NCBI GenBank assembly: GCA_030685235.1
Contig: MU839191.1
Coordinates: 62,001 to 126,000 of the forward strand
Reading direction: 5' to 3'
Source of the DNA: Copromyces sp. CBS 386.78
Lineage: Eukaryota; Ascomycota; Sordariomycetes; Sordariales; Sordariaceae
DNA: 64,000 nucleotides
Part shown: positions 1 to 12,000 of the stretch, one piece after another
How the letters are laid out: every line of letters begins with the position of its first letter
How positions within the stretch are numbered: position 1 is the stretch's first letter
The notes under the pieces: model-generated
Seen by the model: only the letters and a program-made list of their open reading frames with translations
What the model was told of the DNA's origin: nothing
Databases searched by the model: none
Program-made: the position numbers and the translations under genes

Positions 1-2860
1 ATAATCCCGGGGCGGTATTTTAAATTCTAAAATTCTTTTAAGCTTTAGTAAGGCTGTAATTAATCCTTTAAAATCTAATATTCTATTAAATTCTAATAAA
101 GTAGTAATTTCGGCGGCTAAATATCGCTATGTATAAATCCCTTTATAAAGATTAGGTATTAATCCCTTAAAATCCGATATTCTAATAAATTCTAATAAAG
201 TAATAGTTTTAACGGCTGAATATCGCTATATATAAGTCCTTCTGTAAGGATTAAGACCGAACGATTTATTAGATTACCTTTTATCCGGCCAATATAATTA
301 TTTATCCTAAGTAGAAATTTTAGTATTTTTAAGATATTTAATAATATTCTTTTATCCTATTCGTTTATTATCGCTATATAGAATTAATAACGCGAATTAT
401 TAAGAGAATAGTTCTATATATTAGGGGCATTCCGTAGAGAAACGGGGAAATTTAATAAGAAATATCGATTAATATACTAATTAGTAAATTAGATCTTCCC
501 TTCTATTTAAGAAATATACGGCTCGTATTTCTTAAATTAAGGTAGTCCTAAAATAATAGGGTAGTTAGGAGAAATATTATAAATTAAAAACGTAATATTT
601 TCTAAATAATAATTAATATAAAGGTTTACTATAAATCCTTTAGTAATAAATCCTTTTATAATACTATTAGTGAAAATTAGTTTTTTAGGTTCTAAAAGTT
701 TGAATATAGCGAATCTATTTTTCCTTACAAAAGAATAGTCAATAAAAGTAAACGTTATATAACTACTATTAACGAAAGTTATATAATAAATTTTATACGG
801 TCCGAGGGATAAATAAAAAGAAAGGAATAATAAATTTTAACGGAAATTATTTAATAAATTAATAATAATTATTTCTAAATTTCTAAGCAGCTCCTTCCTT
901 CTACCTATAAACTTTTCTCACCCCTATAGGCGATTATTTATAAGGTTTAATTATTTCCTTAATTATTATTTATATTATTATTATAATATTCTTCGCCCTC
1001 GTCTTCTTTTTTAATATTTATAATATAAAAATTTATATTATTACTATACCCCCGCTAGCCGGCCGCCGGAGGGTTAATATTAATATTACTATTATTATTA
1101 GTATTCTTAATATTTTAATTGGAATTTCCGCCTCCCCAGCCTCTTCTACTTCTTTTTCAACTATTTCAGCCTCCTTTATTACTTTTTCAACCCCCCCTAT
1201 TACCGGTTTAAGGGCTACGATCGCTGTAATTAATATTATTACAATAATTCCTTATAATATACCTTTCTTTTTTATATTTATAGTATAAATTATTCTTATT
1301 CTAATATTTAATAATATTATTATAGACAGTACGTAAAATATATATAACATTAAAATTTATAATATTACCTTCTTTATTAACGGTTTTTCCTAAATTATTA
1401 TTAGAATTCGAATTAGAAGTCTTACTAATAGCGGATTTAGCCCTATAATCGTTATCTTTAATATTATATGCGAAATCGCAATATAATAATAATTATTCTT
1501 TAAAATCGTCTTCGGTAAGGAAGGTTCGTTAATAAGTAAAGGAAGTACGAAATTTTTAGGAGATTTTATTCCGTAGGTAATATATTTTTATAACGTCGTT
1601 TAAATTATAGCGGTTAGCGGTTTTAACGTATTCTATTTCGAAATCGGCGAAGAAACAATTTCCTTATTTAAATTTATTAAACTTACAGGCAGTATTTAAA
1701 TGTAAATCTATATTATTATAACGAATATTTAAAAAGGATAGGAATTCGATACTTATTTTCTATTATTAAACTTTAAAATTATTAAAGTTTATAAAGATCT
1801 TCTAAATATCCTTATCGATTAAAGTAGTTACTTTAAAGCTAAGTAAGTAGTTCGCGTAAACGATTTTAGTCCTTTCGTCGGGGAATTTAGTAGTATCTAG
1901 GGTTTAAATAGAAAGGATATAGCCTTTTTATATTAAATATACTTTATTACGTTTAATGTAATCTTTTTAAGTGGCCGCGAAGGGTTCGGGGTTTAAGAGG
2001 AACGGCTTCCAGTACCCTACTATACCCGTACTACTATCTATAGTAGTTTAGGCGGTATAATAATTCTATTAATTTATAATAAAAATAATTTATATTTCCT
2101 AAACGAAGTTTCGTACGTTATTAAATTCTGTATAAACCTAATAAAATTCTTTTTAAATTTAGTTAAGGTCCTTTAAAATTTATTTATATTCGTCGAAAAT
2201 ATTAATATATTATTTTTTTTTAAATTAGAATTTAAATTAAAAGTTTTAAAATTCCTTAGTAGTAGTAGTAAAATAATAATTAAATGCCCTAACTATTCGG
2301 GCAATAAGGTTAATAATTATTTAAAATATTTTTTTTCGGTTAAGCCGAAGGAGTCGATAAGGGTATTATTATAAATAAGTTTAATCTTCGTTAAATATTA
2401 AATAATAGCTATAATAAGAGCCGTAATTATATTAGTACGAAGGAGGCCGTTTAAAACTATTAAGTAAATTTCTTTATTAGTAGGGGGGTTAGAATTTTCT
2501 ATTAGTATTTTTAAACTCTCTAATTCGTCGGTATAGTTTAGTACGTTAGGTACTTCGACGTTATTATCTATAATATATCTTAATAATTAGGCTTATTATA
2601 GGGCGTTTAGGAAGATACTTTTATTTATAATAATATCGTTATTACTTAGAATTATAGACTTAGGCCCTTATAGCCTCCTATTCTCTAGCGATTAGTAATA
2701 TTACTTAATTATATTAAATAATATATATTTAAAAAAATATATATTCGTAGCGTAATAATTAAATATAATTAATTATTACGGAGTAAAGCGAACGTTAAAT
2801 ATTTATAAAGATATTTATAATTATACGAAGAAGAGGAAATTATTTGGGGGAACCCTAATA
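1..2860. repeat. RIP-degraded AT-rich repeat, probable gag remnant on minus strand
   Basis: No open frame survives. The sequence is dominated by TA-rich words and is poor in CA/TG, as expected after RIP. Read on the minus strand, about 2100 down to 1300 resembles an LTR-retroelement capsid (gag): near 1885-1900 one frame gives K-F-P-D-E-R-T-K-I, like the segment of Ty3/gypsy gag proteins where fungal copies often read FPDERTK. Stops interrupt the frame. The assignment to gypsy gag is an inference from short matches; the RIP state is seen directly. No LTR boundary could be fixed and the element runs off the left edge. Confidence 0.5.
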
Positions 2861-3960
2861 GCTATCTATATATAATAAGTATATAGCCCGTATAAGTTAA
2901 TTATCCTATAGATTATCCTATAGGCTGGTATAGTCTATATAGCCTTAGCGACAGGGGTAGGCTAATAACCGTAGCCAATCAGATATTAAATACGTTCAGC
3001 CGCATCTATTATATTGAGTCTCTATAGCCAATCAGAGCATGCTATTAACCCGGCAACCATTACCGTAGTGAAGGCAGCGATATAGGACGGTTAGTCGGTC
3101 ACAGATAACCCTGTGACAGTATAGGACTAAGAAACCTTCTAATTAATCGAAACCTTTAAAAAAATTAATAAAAATTATAATAACGGATTAAAAAAGTTCA
3201 AAAAATACAACGCAATAAATCGTAATATCGAACTCGCTATTAAAAATATTAATAATAAAACGCAACATTTTTAAATTAAACGGATTACTAACAATAAGAA
3301 TAAAAAAATTAGGAAAATTACTGCTACCAATACTACTGTTAGGGGAAAAGAGGGCGGAATCGCTATCGTCGTAAAATATAAAATAAAAAAGAAATAACCG
3401 CTCGAAATAAAAAAGAGGTGAAAATCCGCGACTAGGACTATTTAAAATAAAAGTCCGCTACTAGGACTATTTAAAGCAATTAAAAACAAGCGATCTTTTA
3501 TTTACTAAATAAAGAATACCTTCCCTTACGTACTAGTAAAAAGAGGTTTAAAATCTTAATTAGGTAATTATTATAATTACAATTATCGAAGCTTAAAGGG
3601 GGGTACTAAACTTAGCGACTCGTAACGAAACAATCCCTATACGCGCACAATCGAAAACAATTACAATAAATAAGTTTACACTATAAACGCAATAGTTAAA
3701 AAGTACAATTAACTATTATAAGTAGAAGGCAAAAGGTTAAATATAAATATAAATATATATAATTATACGAGGAGAGGAAAGGAAGAGAAGTACAGAGGTA
3801 CACTCGGGAAATAGGCTTTTATAGGACTCGAACTATAAACCCCTAATAAGTCCATAGTAGGAGGCCGCAGCCAATCAACCGAAATGGTAACAATAGTCTC
3901 AGAGAACTACTATCACCAGCACATGCAACACAGGCTAACCCTGTGATACTTACTTAATTA
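2860..3960. repeat. AT-rich repeat with two less-mutated patches
   Basis: Two islands (about 2900-3125 and 3840-3955) keep more G and C than their surroundings. They share short words: 'gccaatca' occurs twice in the first and once in the second, and both contain 'taaccctgtga'. The sequence between them (3140-3840) is AT-rich with no open frame. The patches could be decayed LTR or leader fragments of the copia element that follows, but they do not align over a long stretch by eye. Confidence 0.35.
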
Positions 3961-4299
3961 TTACCGTCGCTCTTCGATAACGAACTATAAGTAAATAATA
4001 ATAATATTATTAACCCCAAACTAATTAAGCCTAGCGCTCAAAGTAAAATATCCCTTAATTTTATACTTAAATATCCTACCCCTCTAAATATACTACCAAC
4101 CACTCTTTCTACTAATTTTATTATTAACCTACTAAAGCCTATCTCCTTCCTAACTTTCGAACTATAAGAAATTACTTTTAACGCTAGGAAATTCGTTCAA
4201 CTAATAGGCTAGAAATAAGGTAAAGTTATTATAAAGGTAGAAATTAATTATTTAATTATTAAAGATAGCCGGCTAAACTCTATTAAACGTTAAAATTTA

Positions 4300-5960
4300 C
4301 CCCCGGTCCTAAAGACTTACTACGATCTTAAATATTACGAATTAAGAAATTTTTTTAAATAAGTAGAAAAAATATACTTTAATAACTATAAGGAAATAAA
4401 GTCGTAAGTAGAGGTTAATAAGGATATCCTTCGTATTAAAGGTGCCTAAATCCTTAATTATATATAGGTATATATATATAAATTTAATAAGTACGGCCGC
4501 CTTTAAAAGGTAAAGGCTCGCCTTGTAATTAGAAGGGATTAATAGTATTATTACGGGAAAGAAATATACGCTTCTACGTTAGCTAATCATTCTTTTTAAT
4601 CTATTATTATTTATACCGTTAAATTTAATTTCGAACTTATTTAATATAACGTTATAAATACCTTTATTAATACTTATTTTAATAAGGAGATTTATATATA
4701 TATACCCCCTAAATATTAAAAGTATTATATAATATTTAAATTATTTAAGGCCTTCTATAATTTACGACGTACTCTTCTATTTTAATAACGAGAATTTAAT
4801 AGTATTTTTAAAAATATAGGTTTTTAATTATTATTCAAAAATCCGTATATCCTTAAACGTGGTAAAATCCTAATCTTCTACTACATTAACGATATTATAT
4901 TTACCTTCGATTAAAAATTATACAATAAAGTTAATTAAATAATAAAAAATTTAGAGGAGAAATATAAATTTATAGGGGGTAATAACCTCTAATAGTTTTT
5001 AAGTATCGAAATTATTCGAAATCGAAAGGTAAAACTAATTTTTTATTTTAATAGGAATATATTTATAAAATTACCAAATTTATTAAAAATCCCTATACCT
5101 TCGCTTTTATTTTAATAAATAACGAAGAACTTCTACCTTATAATAGTATAACTATTTTCGATAAAATATAGAATTATTAAATTGTTATTAGATTAATAAT
5201 ATATATTATAATAATTACCCGAATAAATATCGCTTTTATAACTAATTATTTAATTTACTATAATTATAATCCTAATCCTTAATATTGTAAAACTATTAAT
5301 AAAGTATTATATTACCTTCAATTTTACCTAAATCTCTCTCTCTACTTTAGATTATTATTAAAGTTCGAAATAGCTTTAAATACGCTGATAATACGCTAAA
5401 TTAGAAAAGTTTATATAGCTTTATAATTAAGTTATTTAGCGGTTTCGTCTACTAGGGTATTACTAAGTAAAAAATAGTATTAACCTTAACTACCGAGGTA
5501 GAATTGTTATTGATCTTTAATATAGTAAAGGAAACTATCGCTATTATACGTTTATATAAGGAAATTAAGATTCCCTTCGATTAGAAAATCCTTATAATCG
5601 GTTATAATAATACTTAAACGATCCGTATTCTTACCGTTGAAGCGTTATAGTTAATAATTAAATTTAAATATATTAATATTTATCGTTATTAATTATAGTA
5701 GGAGATTATAGAAGGAAGAATTGTAATTGAGTATTTGGAAATAAAAAAAATACTAATAGACGGTTTGATAAAAGTATTGGGATAGTTAGATTACGAGAAG
5801 TTCCGGGATTTAATAGGGATAGCGAACGTACCTATTCGAAAAGAAATAAGAATTAGGAGGGAAGTTACCAATAATATTCTAGAGGATACTTATAATTTAA
5901 TTAGGGAGATTGACGTACTAGAAGAGAGAAAACTATAAATAACTTCACTTTTACCCTATT
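4300..5960 (+). mobile_element. RIP-ruined Ty1/copia retrotransposon, pol remnant
   Basis: Plus-strand reading gives recognisable pieces of a copia reverse transcriptase and RNase H in order. Around 4440-4520 there is a Y-K-F-N-K-Y-G-R-L stretch (copia: YKFDKYGRL). At 4877-4918 there is Y-Y-I-N-D-I-I-F, where an active copia has YVDD, so the first catalytic Asp reads Asn, the change expected from RIP (GAC to AAC). Around 5205-5225 there is I-T-R-I-N-I-A-F (copia: TRPDIAF). From 5560 to 5830 a copia-like RNase H end ends near L-I-G. Stops and shifts occur throughout. No integrase was recognised, so the copy may be 5' truncated or too decayed. GC content rises after about 5965, probably at the remains of the 3' LTR. 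Confidence 0.65.
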
Positions 5961-5964
5961 AAAA

Positions 5965-6744
5965 AGGTCTATAAGTAAGGGGGTATATTAGATTAGAGGG
6001 TGGATATCTAGGTTTCTGGCCATACTTAATTTTGGTTAGCCGCCTAGCCCCCTAGATTACTAGATTCTAGGGCCCTCTAGGATACTCCAGCACCCCCCAC
6101 ACCTTCTGGGCGAGTCAATTACACACACTCTTCAATCAATCAATTCTGCACAGTCACATCTGACAAAACATGCACCGCGGCAGGGGCGGCCCCGCTCTGG
6201 ATGCCACCACAGCAGCCCCACAATGAACCGCCCTACCGGTCTTGGCAGCATCGTGGAAGCCTTGCCGTGGAGCGCTGCAGCCTTGACGACGGAGCTCTCC
6301 TTCTCCTTCGTGGGGTCATCTTTCCCCTATTCATCATCTTCACATTCTCACTTACAACTGCATATACGAGTGTCCATAAGCAACAAAAACACCACGTCTC
6401 TCTACACTATCAGATACCCTTCGTTGCGTTGTCAGTTGCTGGTTACTTGGTCTTTTCCCCGAGCAAGGAATACCTCTCCACCAGCGAGCTTACCCCGCCA
6501 TCAATCAACACAAGCAAGCAAACAAGCTTATGCAGGCCTCGTTTGTTAGCCAACGTCACCGCCATCGGTCATTATACTAGTCCCTTTTGAGTCTCACAAC
6601 CGCCAAAACACATCTGAGGTGGTCACAACATCTGAAGTTGAACATCTCTACTTTCCATTCATCCTCACACGATCAGCTGTCATCGCTGTACACGTCCCAC
6701 CCAGTACTACTTCCTCGAGTCGAACCTGCTACCTACCAGCAACC
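5965..6744. other. Repeat-to-gene boundary and 5' region of the E2 gene
   Basis: Base composition switches from AT-rich to mixed within about 100 bases. The first part (5965-6110) has the repeated words 'ctagat' and 'ccctag' and may be the copia 3' LTR. From 6110 the sequence is CA- and CT-rich like a fungal promoter and 5' UTR. Small overlapping frames here (6201-6820) have no family signal and probably reflect the leader and first intron of the next gene. Confidence 0.4.
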
Positions 6745-7446
6745 ATGGCCTCTACGAAGCGCATTGCGAAGGTATGTATCACCACATCTTCTTCATCCCA
6801 CTGAAATCTCACCTCCTTGAAAGGGCGAACCCAAACTCACCCCATCCTTTCCTCTCAGGAATTCGCAGACTGCACCACTGCCCCACCCCCCGGCATCTCC
6901 ATCACCCTCCCCTCCGACGCCGACCTGCACACCTGGCACGTCACAGTGACCGCGCCCCCCAACTCCGTCTACGCACCAGGCCGCTTCGGTCTAATCCTCA
7001 AGATGCCCACCGATTACCCCTTCAAGGCTCCGACCATCAACTTCACGACGCGCATCTACCACCCCAACATCACCAACGACTCGCTGGGCAACATCTGCCT
7101 AGCTCTGCTCAAATCGGAAAACTGGAAGCCCTCGAGCAGAATCATCAACGTGCTCGAAGCCGTCCGCAACATACTGGTGGAGCCGATGCCGGACGACCCG
7201 CTCGAGCAGCGCATCGCGGACGAGTATAGGCGGGACAGGGCCGAGTTTGAGAAGAATGCGAGGGCGTATGTGGAGAGATATGCGAAGGGGACGGTGAATT
7301 TTGTGCAGGCTCCTGATCCCAAGGATGATAAGAGCAAGAACAACGATAAAAATAGTGGTGCTCCTGCTGCCACTCCCGGTCGCGCTGCTGGTCGGCAAGG
7401 AGGTTCTGGTTCTGGTTCAGCGTCTCGCCCTGCTCCACCTGCGTAG
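6745..7446 (+). CDS. Ubiquitin-conjugating enzyme E2
   Basis: Two exons: 6745-6771 and 6859-7446, with an 87-nt intron (GTATGT...CAG), giving 204 residues starting MASTKRIAK. This is a canonical UBC fold: the HPN motif at residues 77-79, the catalytic cysteine at about residue 89 in G-N-I-C-L-A-L-L, and a conserved Trp nine residues later. The enzyme accepts ubiquitin (or a related modifier) from E1 and passes it to substrates with E3 ligases, in cytosol or nucleus. The core ends near residue 155. A Lys/Asp-rich then Gly/Ser/Ala/Pro-rich tail of about 50 residues follows, which is absent from minimal class I E2s. The short first exon supplies the N-terminal helix that begins all E2s, which supports the start and splice. 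Which E2 subfamily it belongs to was not resolved. It converges with the TBC gene. Confidence 0.93.
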
Positions 7447-9071
7447 GGCCGTAGGGGATGAGTGGTTATTGAATTGGCACACACGCGCCTTTGTTTGTCC
7501 GACGAGGCTGTTTACGATGCATGGCGATGACCAAGACTCTGCGATAGGAGTGATGTGGTGCGTAACGAGTGTGGTGAGGCTGTTGAGAACGATCCTTTCC
7601 TTAGATGGCATACATGCAAGCGGATGGAAAAGACTAAGAGAGAATCGGATATCTTGCAGCCTCTACCAGAGCTACTGGACTTGCTGAATGAGCTTAGCAT
7701 CGGACTGGAGATGGTGATCATAGGGAGAACGATGGACCTGGACTAGATGTGACGTTCACTGGACGCCTGGGTTGGTCTTGACAGTGCTGGGTCGTCACTG
7801 GGGCCTCATTTTAATGAAGTCATGAATATTCTGACAAGTGGAGGAAAGGCTCTACCTGGTCCAGTTGAATGATGGAGCATGGTTAATTAGGCGCATAGTG
7901 ATGTTCAATATGGAAAGTCCGGGAAATTAGATTAGAGCCGAGCTATATTTAGCATTCATAACTAACATCATTGTGATTACATCTCTTGTCCACTTCTGCC
8001 CCGTTCAAGTCATGCTTATTTGTACTTCAAGTTATGCGATGTACTTATGCAATATGCTTATGCAATATGTTGATGCTATATGCTATGCTACGCTTTCAAG
8101 GTTCCCTCATAGCTCGCTTGCTTGCTCCTAAGCTCTTTTTCTCTTTCCCTTTCCTTTCCCCCTTATAACCTTTAACCATATTTGACCTTGATTCAATTCC
8201 TGCCTTGATCCTCTCACCATGCCTCTAAAAGAACCAGATTCCGCGTATTTTTTTCGAGCCCACACCTCTTCCTCTCGTGTACATACAAATAAACAAACAG
8301 ACAAACAAACAAAAACCAAGGCGCCACAACGACCGCTCACTTGACCCAACCACCGAAACGGACATGGAAGATGTTCCCTGAAATAACCATATGGAAACGG
8401 AAGAATATGTACAAAGGAAAATAGGGAGGCGCGCCTCTGCTAGAGGATGTGGTTGGTAATGGTGGTGATAGGTAGAGATGAGAGGGTATAGGTAGAAAGC
8501 CTTTTGCCTGTGCAAAGCGTCAAGAAGAAGATTGTGGTTACCACCCCAAGAAAAATTGTCTAAACAGCGCCTCCCTTGGCGAACAAAAGAGTGAGAAGAT
8601 GATGATAAGTGACGGGTCATGACAACATCAGGAGAAATAAGTAGGTTGACGAGATAAAGGGAATTGGTGGACGTCAAGTCAGCCGAAGTAGATGGATGGA
8701 TGGGTAGAGTGTTGTTGTATGTGTCTTTGTTGTTGTTTGTGTTGGTGAAAAAAAAAAAAAAAAAAGGCTTGACCCCGGGGTATATGATATGATAACGCCC
8801 GTGGTATGGAAGATTACAATAGGTAAAAAGTGCCGTCTGAGCGGCGGGAGGTATACAGAGCGGAGAGCAAAAGGCTAGTATTTGGTTGGGTATGATGCCA
8901 GATAGTTGAAAGGTGGGTATGGCATGGAAAGGAACATCTTTTCTGCTCAGTAGCTCAGTAGCTTCCCCTCTCCAAGTGGTTATGGTTATGGTTATGAGTA
9001 TGACCGCCTCCGCCACCGAGGTTCAGGTTCAAAGGACCAAGAGCAAGTATGGACACGGGCCGAGGTGCACA
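7447..9071. other. Convergent 3' region between E2 and TBC genes
   Basis: This contains the 3' ends of two converging genes. Low-complexity items are present: 'atgcaatatg' direct repeats near 8046-8070, (CAAA)n-like sequence near 8287-8318, an 18-bp A run at 8748-8765, and three GGTTAT units near 8978-8996. A 263-codon minus-strand frame (8225-9016) is rich in Phe/Asn runs from these repeats and does not look coding. Confidence 0.5.
8748..8765. repeat. A18 homopolymer
   Basis: Uninterrupted run of 18 A residues in the convergent 3' region. Confidence 0.9.
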
Positions 9072-12000
9072 CTACATCACCTCATCCGCCCTTGCTTGTT
9101 CACGATCCTTCCTCCTACCAAACAGCGTTCCTTTCCGGTCATCGGCAGTGAGGTCCAGCCCAGTAGCCTGCGACCTGGACGCCGGGTTTCCACTATGAGC
9201 AGCCGTGTTCAGTCCAGCCTCGCTAGCGGCCTCCTGCAGGGCCCTCCACTTCTGGATGTTTTCCCGTCGTTCCTGTCGCTTCTCCTCCACCGCCTCCTGG
9301 GTCAGGTGTCCGATGCCATTGCGCCGCTTGTAGCAGGCGTCCATCAGCATGTTGCAGTCGATCAACCGCCGGGGGAAGGCCTGCACCACACCAAACATTT
9401 CCATCGGATCCTGGACCGCCCTGATCTCGTTCTCGCCGAGCTTAAAGATGGTGAGGGCGATGCGGAACAGGGTGCGAGAGCCTTCGTAGAAGAACACATC
9501 CCAAACGCGGAGCACGGTTTCGATTGGGAGCGTTCCGATAAAACATGACATAAACCAGGCCGTCATGCACAGCGTGATGGCCGGAAGTCGGTTCGGGTCG
9601 CTGATGCTGAGGTTCTTGCCGCCGTGCCTCACGCGGTTCCCTAACCGGTGTCTTTTGCTGGGGTTCCCTTCAAGCTCGTCTCCGCCGATCTGCTTCCAGA
9701 CGTTGGGCAACGAATCCTTCAACGTCCCCATCAGTACGCCAAGATCGACCTTGGAGCCTTCCAAGCTCATTTCGTGCGTCCCTGGTAGGTAGACACGCGT
9801 TATGACGTTCAACAACCAGAATGCCTGCTCTTCGGTCTCGACGAACAAAAGGAGCAAACCGGCCAAGAAGTTCAGTGATTGACAGTAGCCGATCCGTGGA
9901 TTGTACAAGGCGAAAGCATGGAGAACGCGGCGCAGAGAGCTGATAATCTCGGGCTCATCGGCACGCTCGGCCGGTTGGGTGACGCCCGGAATATGTCCAC
10001 TAGCAGCCTGGCTATCACCGCCGGGCGTTGTCGGTTGTGGTGGTTTGAATCGTACGTTATCCGGGAATGTTCGGTGAAGATCCTTCTCGATATCTTCGCA
10101 GATCAACGGCTTTACTTCACCCATCGCACCCGCCAGCTTGCCTGGACCTTTCGGATCTAATCCTGCACGCCTGACCAAGTCATCGTATACACCCCTGTGC
10201 TTGCTGAGAAGTGCCGGTCCTCCGGCGTAGTAAAACCAAGCCGCACCGCGCCAGTCGGGTGGAATGCCTTTTCGGATAAACCTCTTGGTTTTGGTGCTTC
10301 TTGGGGGAAACCTGTTGGGCCGATCCGTCATGAGAGAATTATCCTTGAGGAAAGCAATCCACTTTCTCCTGCGGCGCGCCAGGTATTCGCTGTATTGGGC
10401 ATCCCAGGCATCATACTGCTGACGAGTAACGTTGGAATTGGCTTTTCGGAAACCGTATCGATCACGGCTACCCGGTTCCTCCGGTGGTTCGACTGGCATA
10501 TTCGCTGTTGGGATCGGTGTTAGGATGACGCGATATCGCTCCTCTTCCTCCTCCTCTTCTTGTTGTTCTTCCGCATCGTCAAATTCGGGGGTATCCATCG
10601 GTTCCATTGACTCCATCGAATCCGTCGGTGCCGTGGGAGTGGGAGTGTCTGCCCCAGCGGGTTCCTGAGCCTGCAAATCAATTACATTATCGCCATCCAT
10701 TAACTTGGCCGAGTCGTGCTTCGCCGGGTCCTTCGCGTCAGATTCCTGCCTCCTCCTTTCCATAGCCTCCTCGCTTACTGATTCCTGCCTCTGCTTCTCC
10801 ATATACTCTGTGATTGACTGTTGCCTTTTCCTCTCCATGTCTTCGCTAATTGCCAAGCCAATGTCCTTTGGCAACGAGTTCATTAGTCCCGATTTCCTGA
10901 GATTGAAGTTGGATTGCCTGGCGGATTTTCGGGATATCGGTCTTGCACCAGGTAAAGGCAGTGGGTCGTCGCCCATCGCCTCGAATATTTTGGTCGTACG
11001 GTCGATGTCGGGGTCTGAATGACTGGTGGCAGGTCGGGAGGTTTCTCCCAGGGGAAATACTCCGAGGTCCGGGTCAAAGTGGTCGGTGTCGTCCAAAAAC
11101 CTTCGGCTCTTGCGGAATCCTAGGTTTTCAATCTCCGAGTCGTTGAAGCCCCGCTCGTACATGACCATCACGTCTTCAATGCTCGGGCCGTCGTCGGCTA
11201 TCGAATTTGTCCGCCAGCTCGCGCGAGCATAGCCATTAATGATGGATTGCTCAGTGATACTGTGGGTGGTTAGAATACTGCAGCGCTCTCCAGAGTTGGT
11301 AGCAAATGGAGAGCGAAAGCTTGGTGGCCTATACTCCTCCTGGATCCAAGCTGGAGGTTCGCGAGCTGCAGGCGGGTAAAAGTTGTTGTAATTGTTGTAA
11401 CTGACAGGAGGCGCAGGTCGTGCAGGGAGGCCAGAGACCCCGACAGGAGGTGCAGGAAAGGGACGCCTCATTGCTGGCGGCTGGTCCCTGGCTGCGTTTT
11501 GAAGCTGGTCATTTGACGAGCGTTTGGCAATCGAAGACGAAAACGTGCTTGACGAGTGCGAAGACGCAGTGGAGAAGCGGCGGTCCTGGGGCCATAACTG
11601 ATTAGGTGCTATGTTTTCGTTGTATTGTGTCGGGTGGTTGTTTGTGTGGTGCAGGCTGTCGAACGAAGGCTCATGGTGATGCCGGATCGGAGGCGCCGCT
11701 CGGACGACGGAGATGTCCGAGTTCTTAGATCGTATAGATATACTCGTCTTCCGCGGACGGGAGAAGTTCTCGACAACCATGACTGTGTCTGTGGTCGCCT
11801 GGCGAGAACGGGCAATTGACGAAGTGTAACTATGGGTGGGCGAAGTGGGCGAAGTGGGCGTTAGGGGTACGGGCGAGTGGCGCATAACCTCATCGTCGAT
11901 CTGCTGACTTCCTCGGCCGATTAAGGGGAACTTCCGGATAGACGGCCGTGATGGCGACGGTGCTGGATCCTGGTATCGTTCTTCTTGTTGTTGTTGGTCA

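Noticed and set aside
8225..9016. 263-codon minus-strand open frame
   Set aside because: It starts without ATG, its Phe/Asn and Thr runs come from an A18 tract and CAAA repeats, and it has no domain. It lies where the 3' UTRs of two converging genes are expected.
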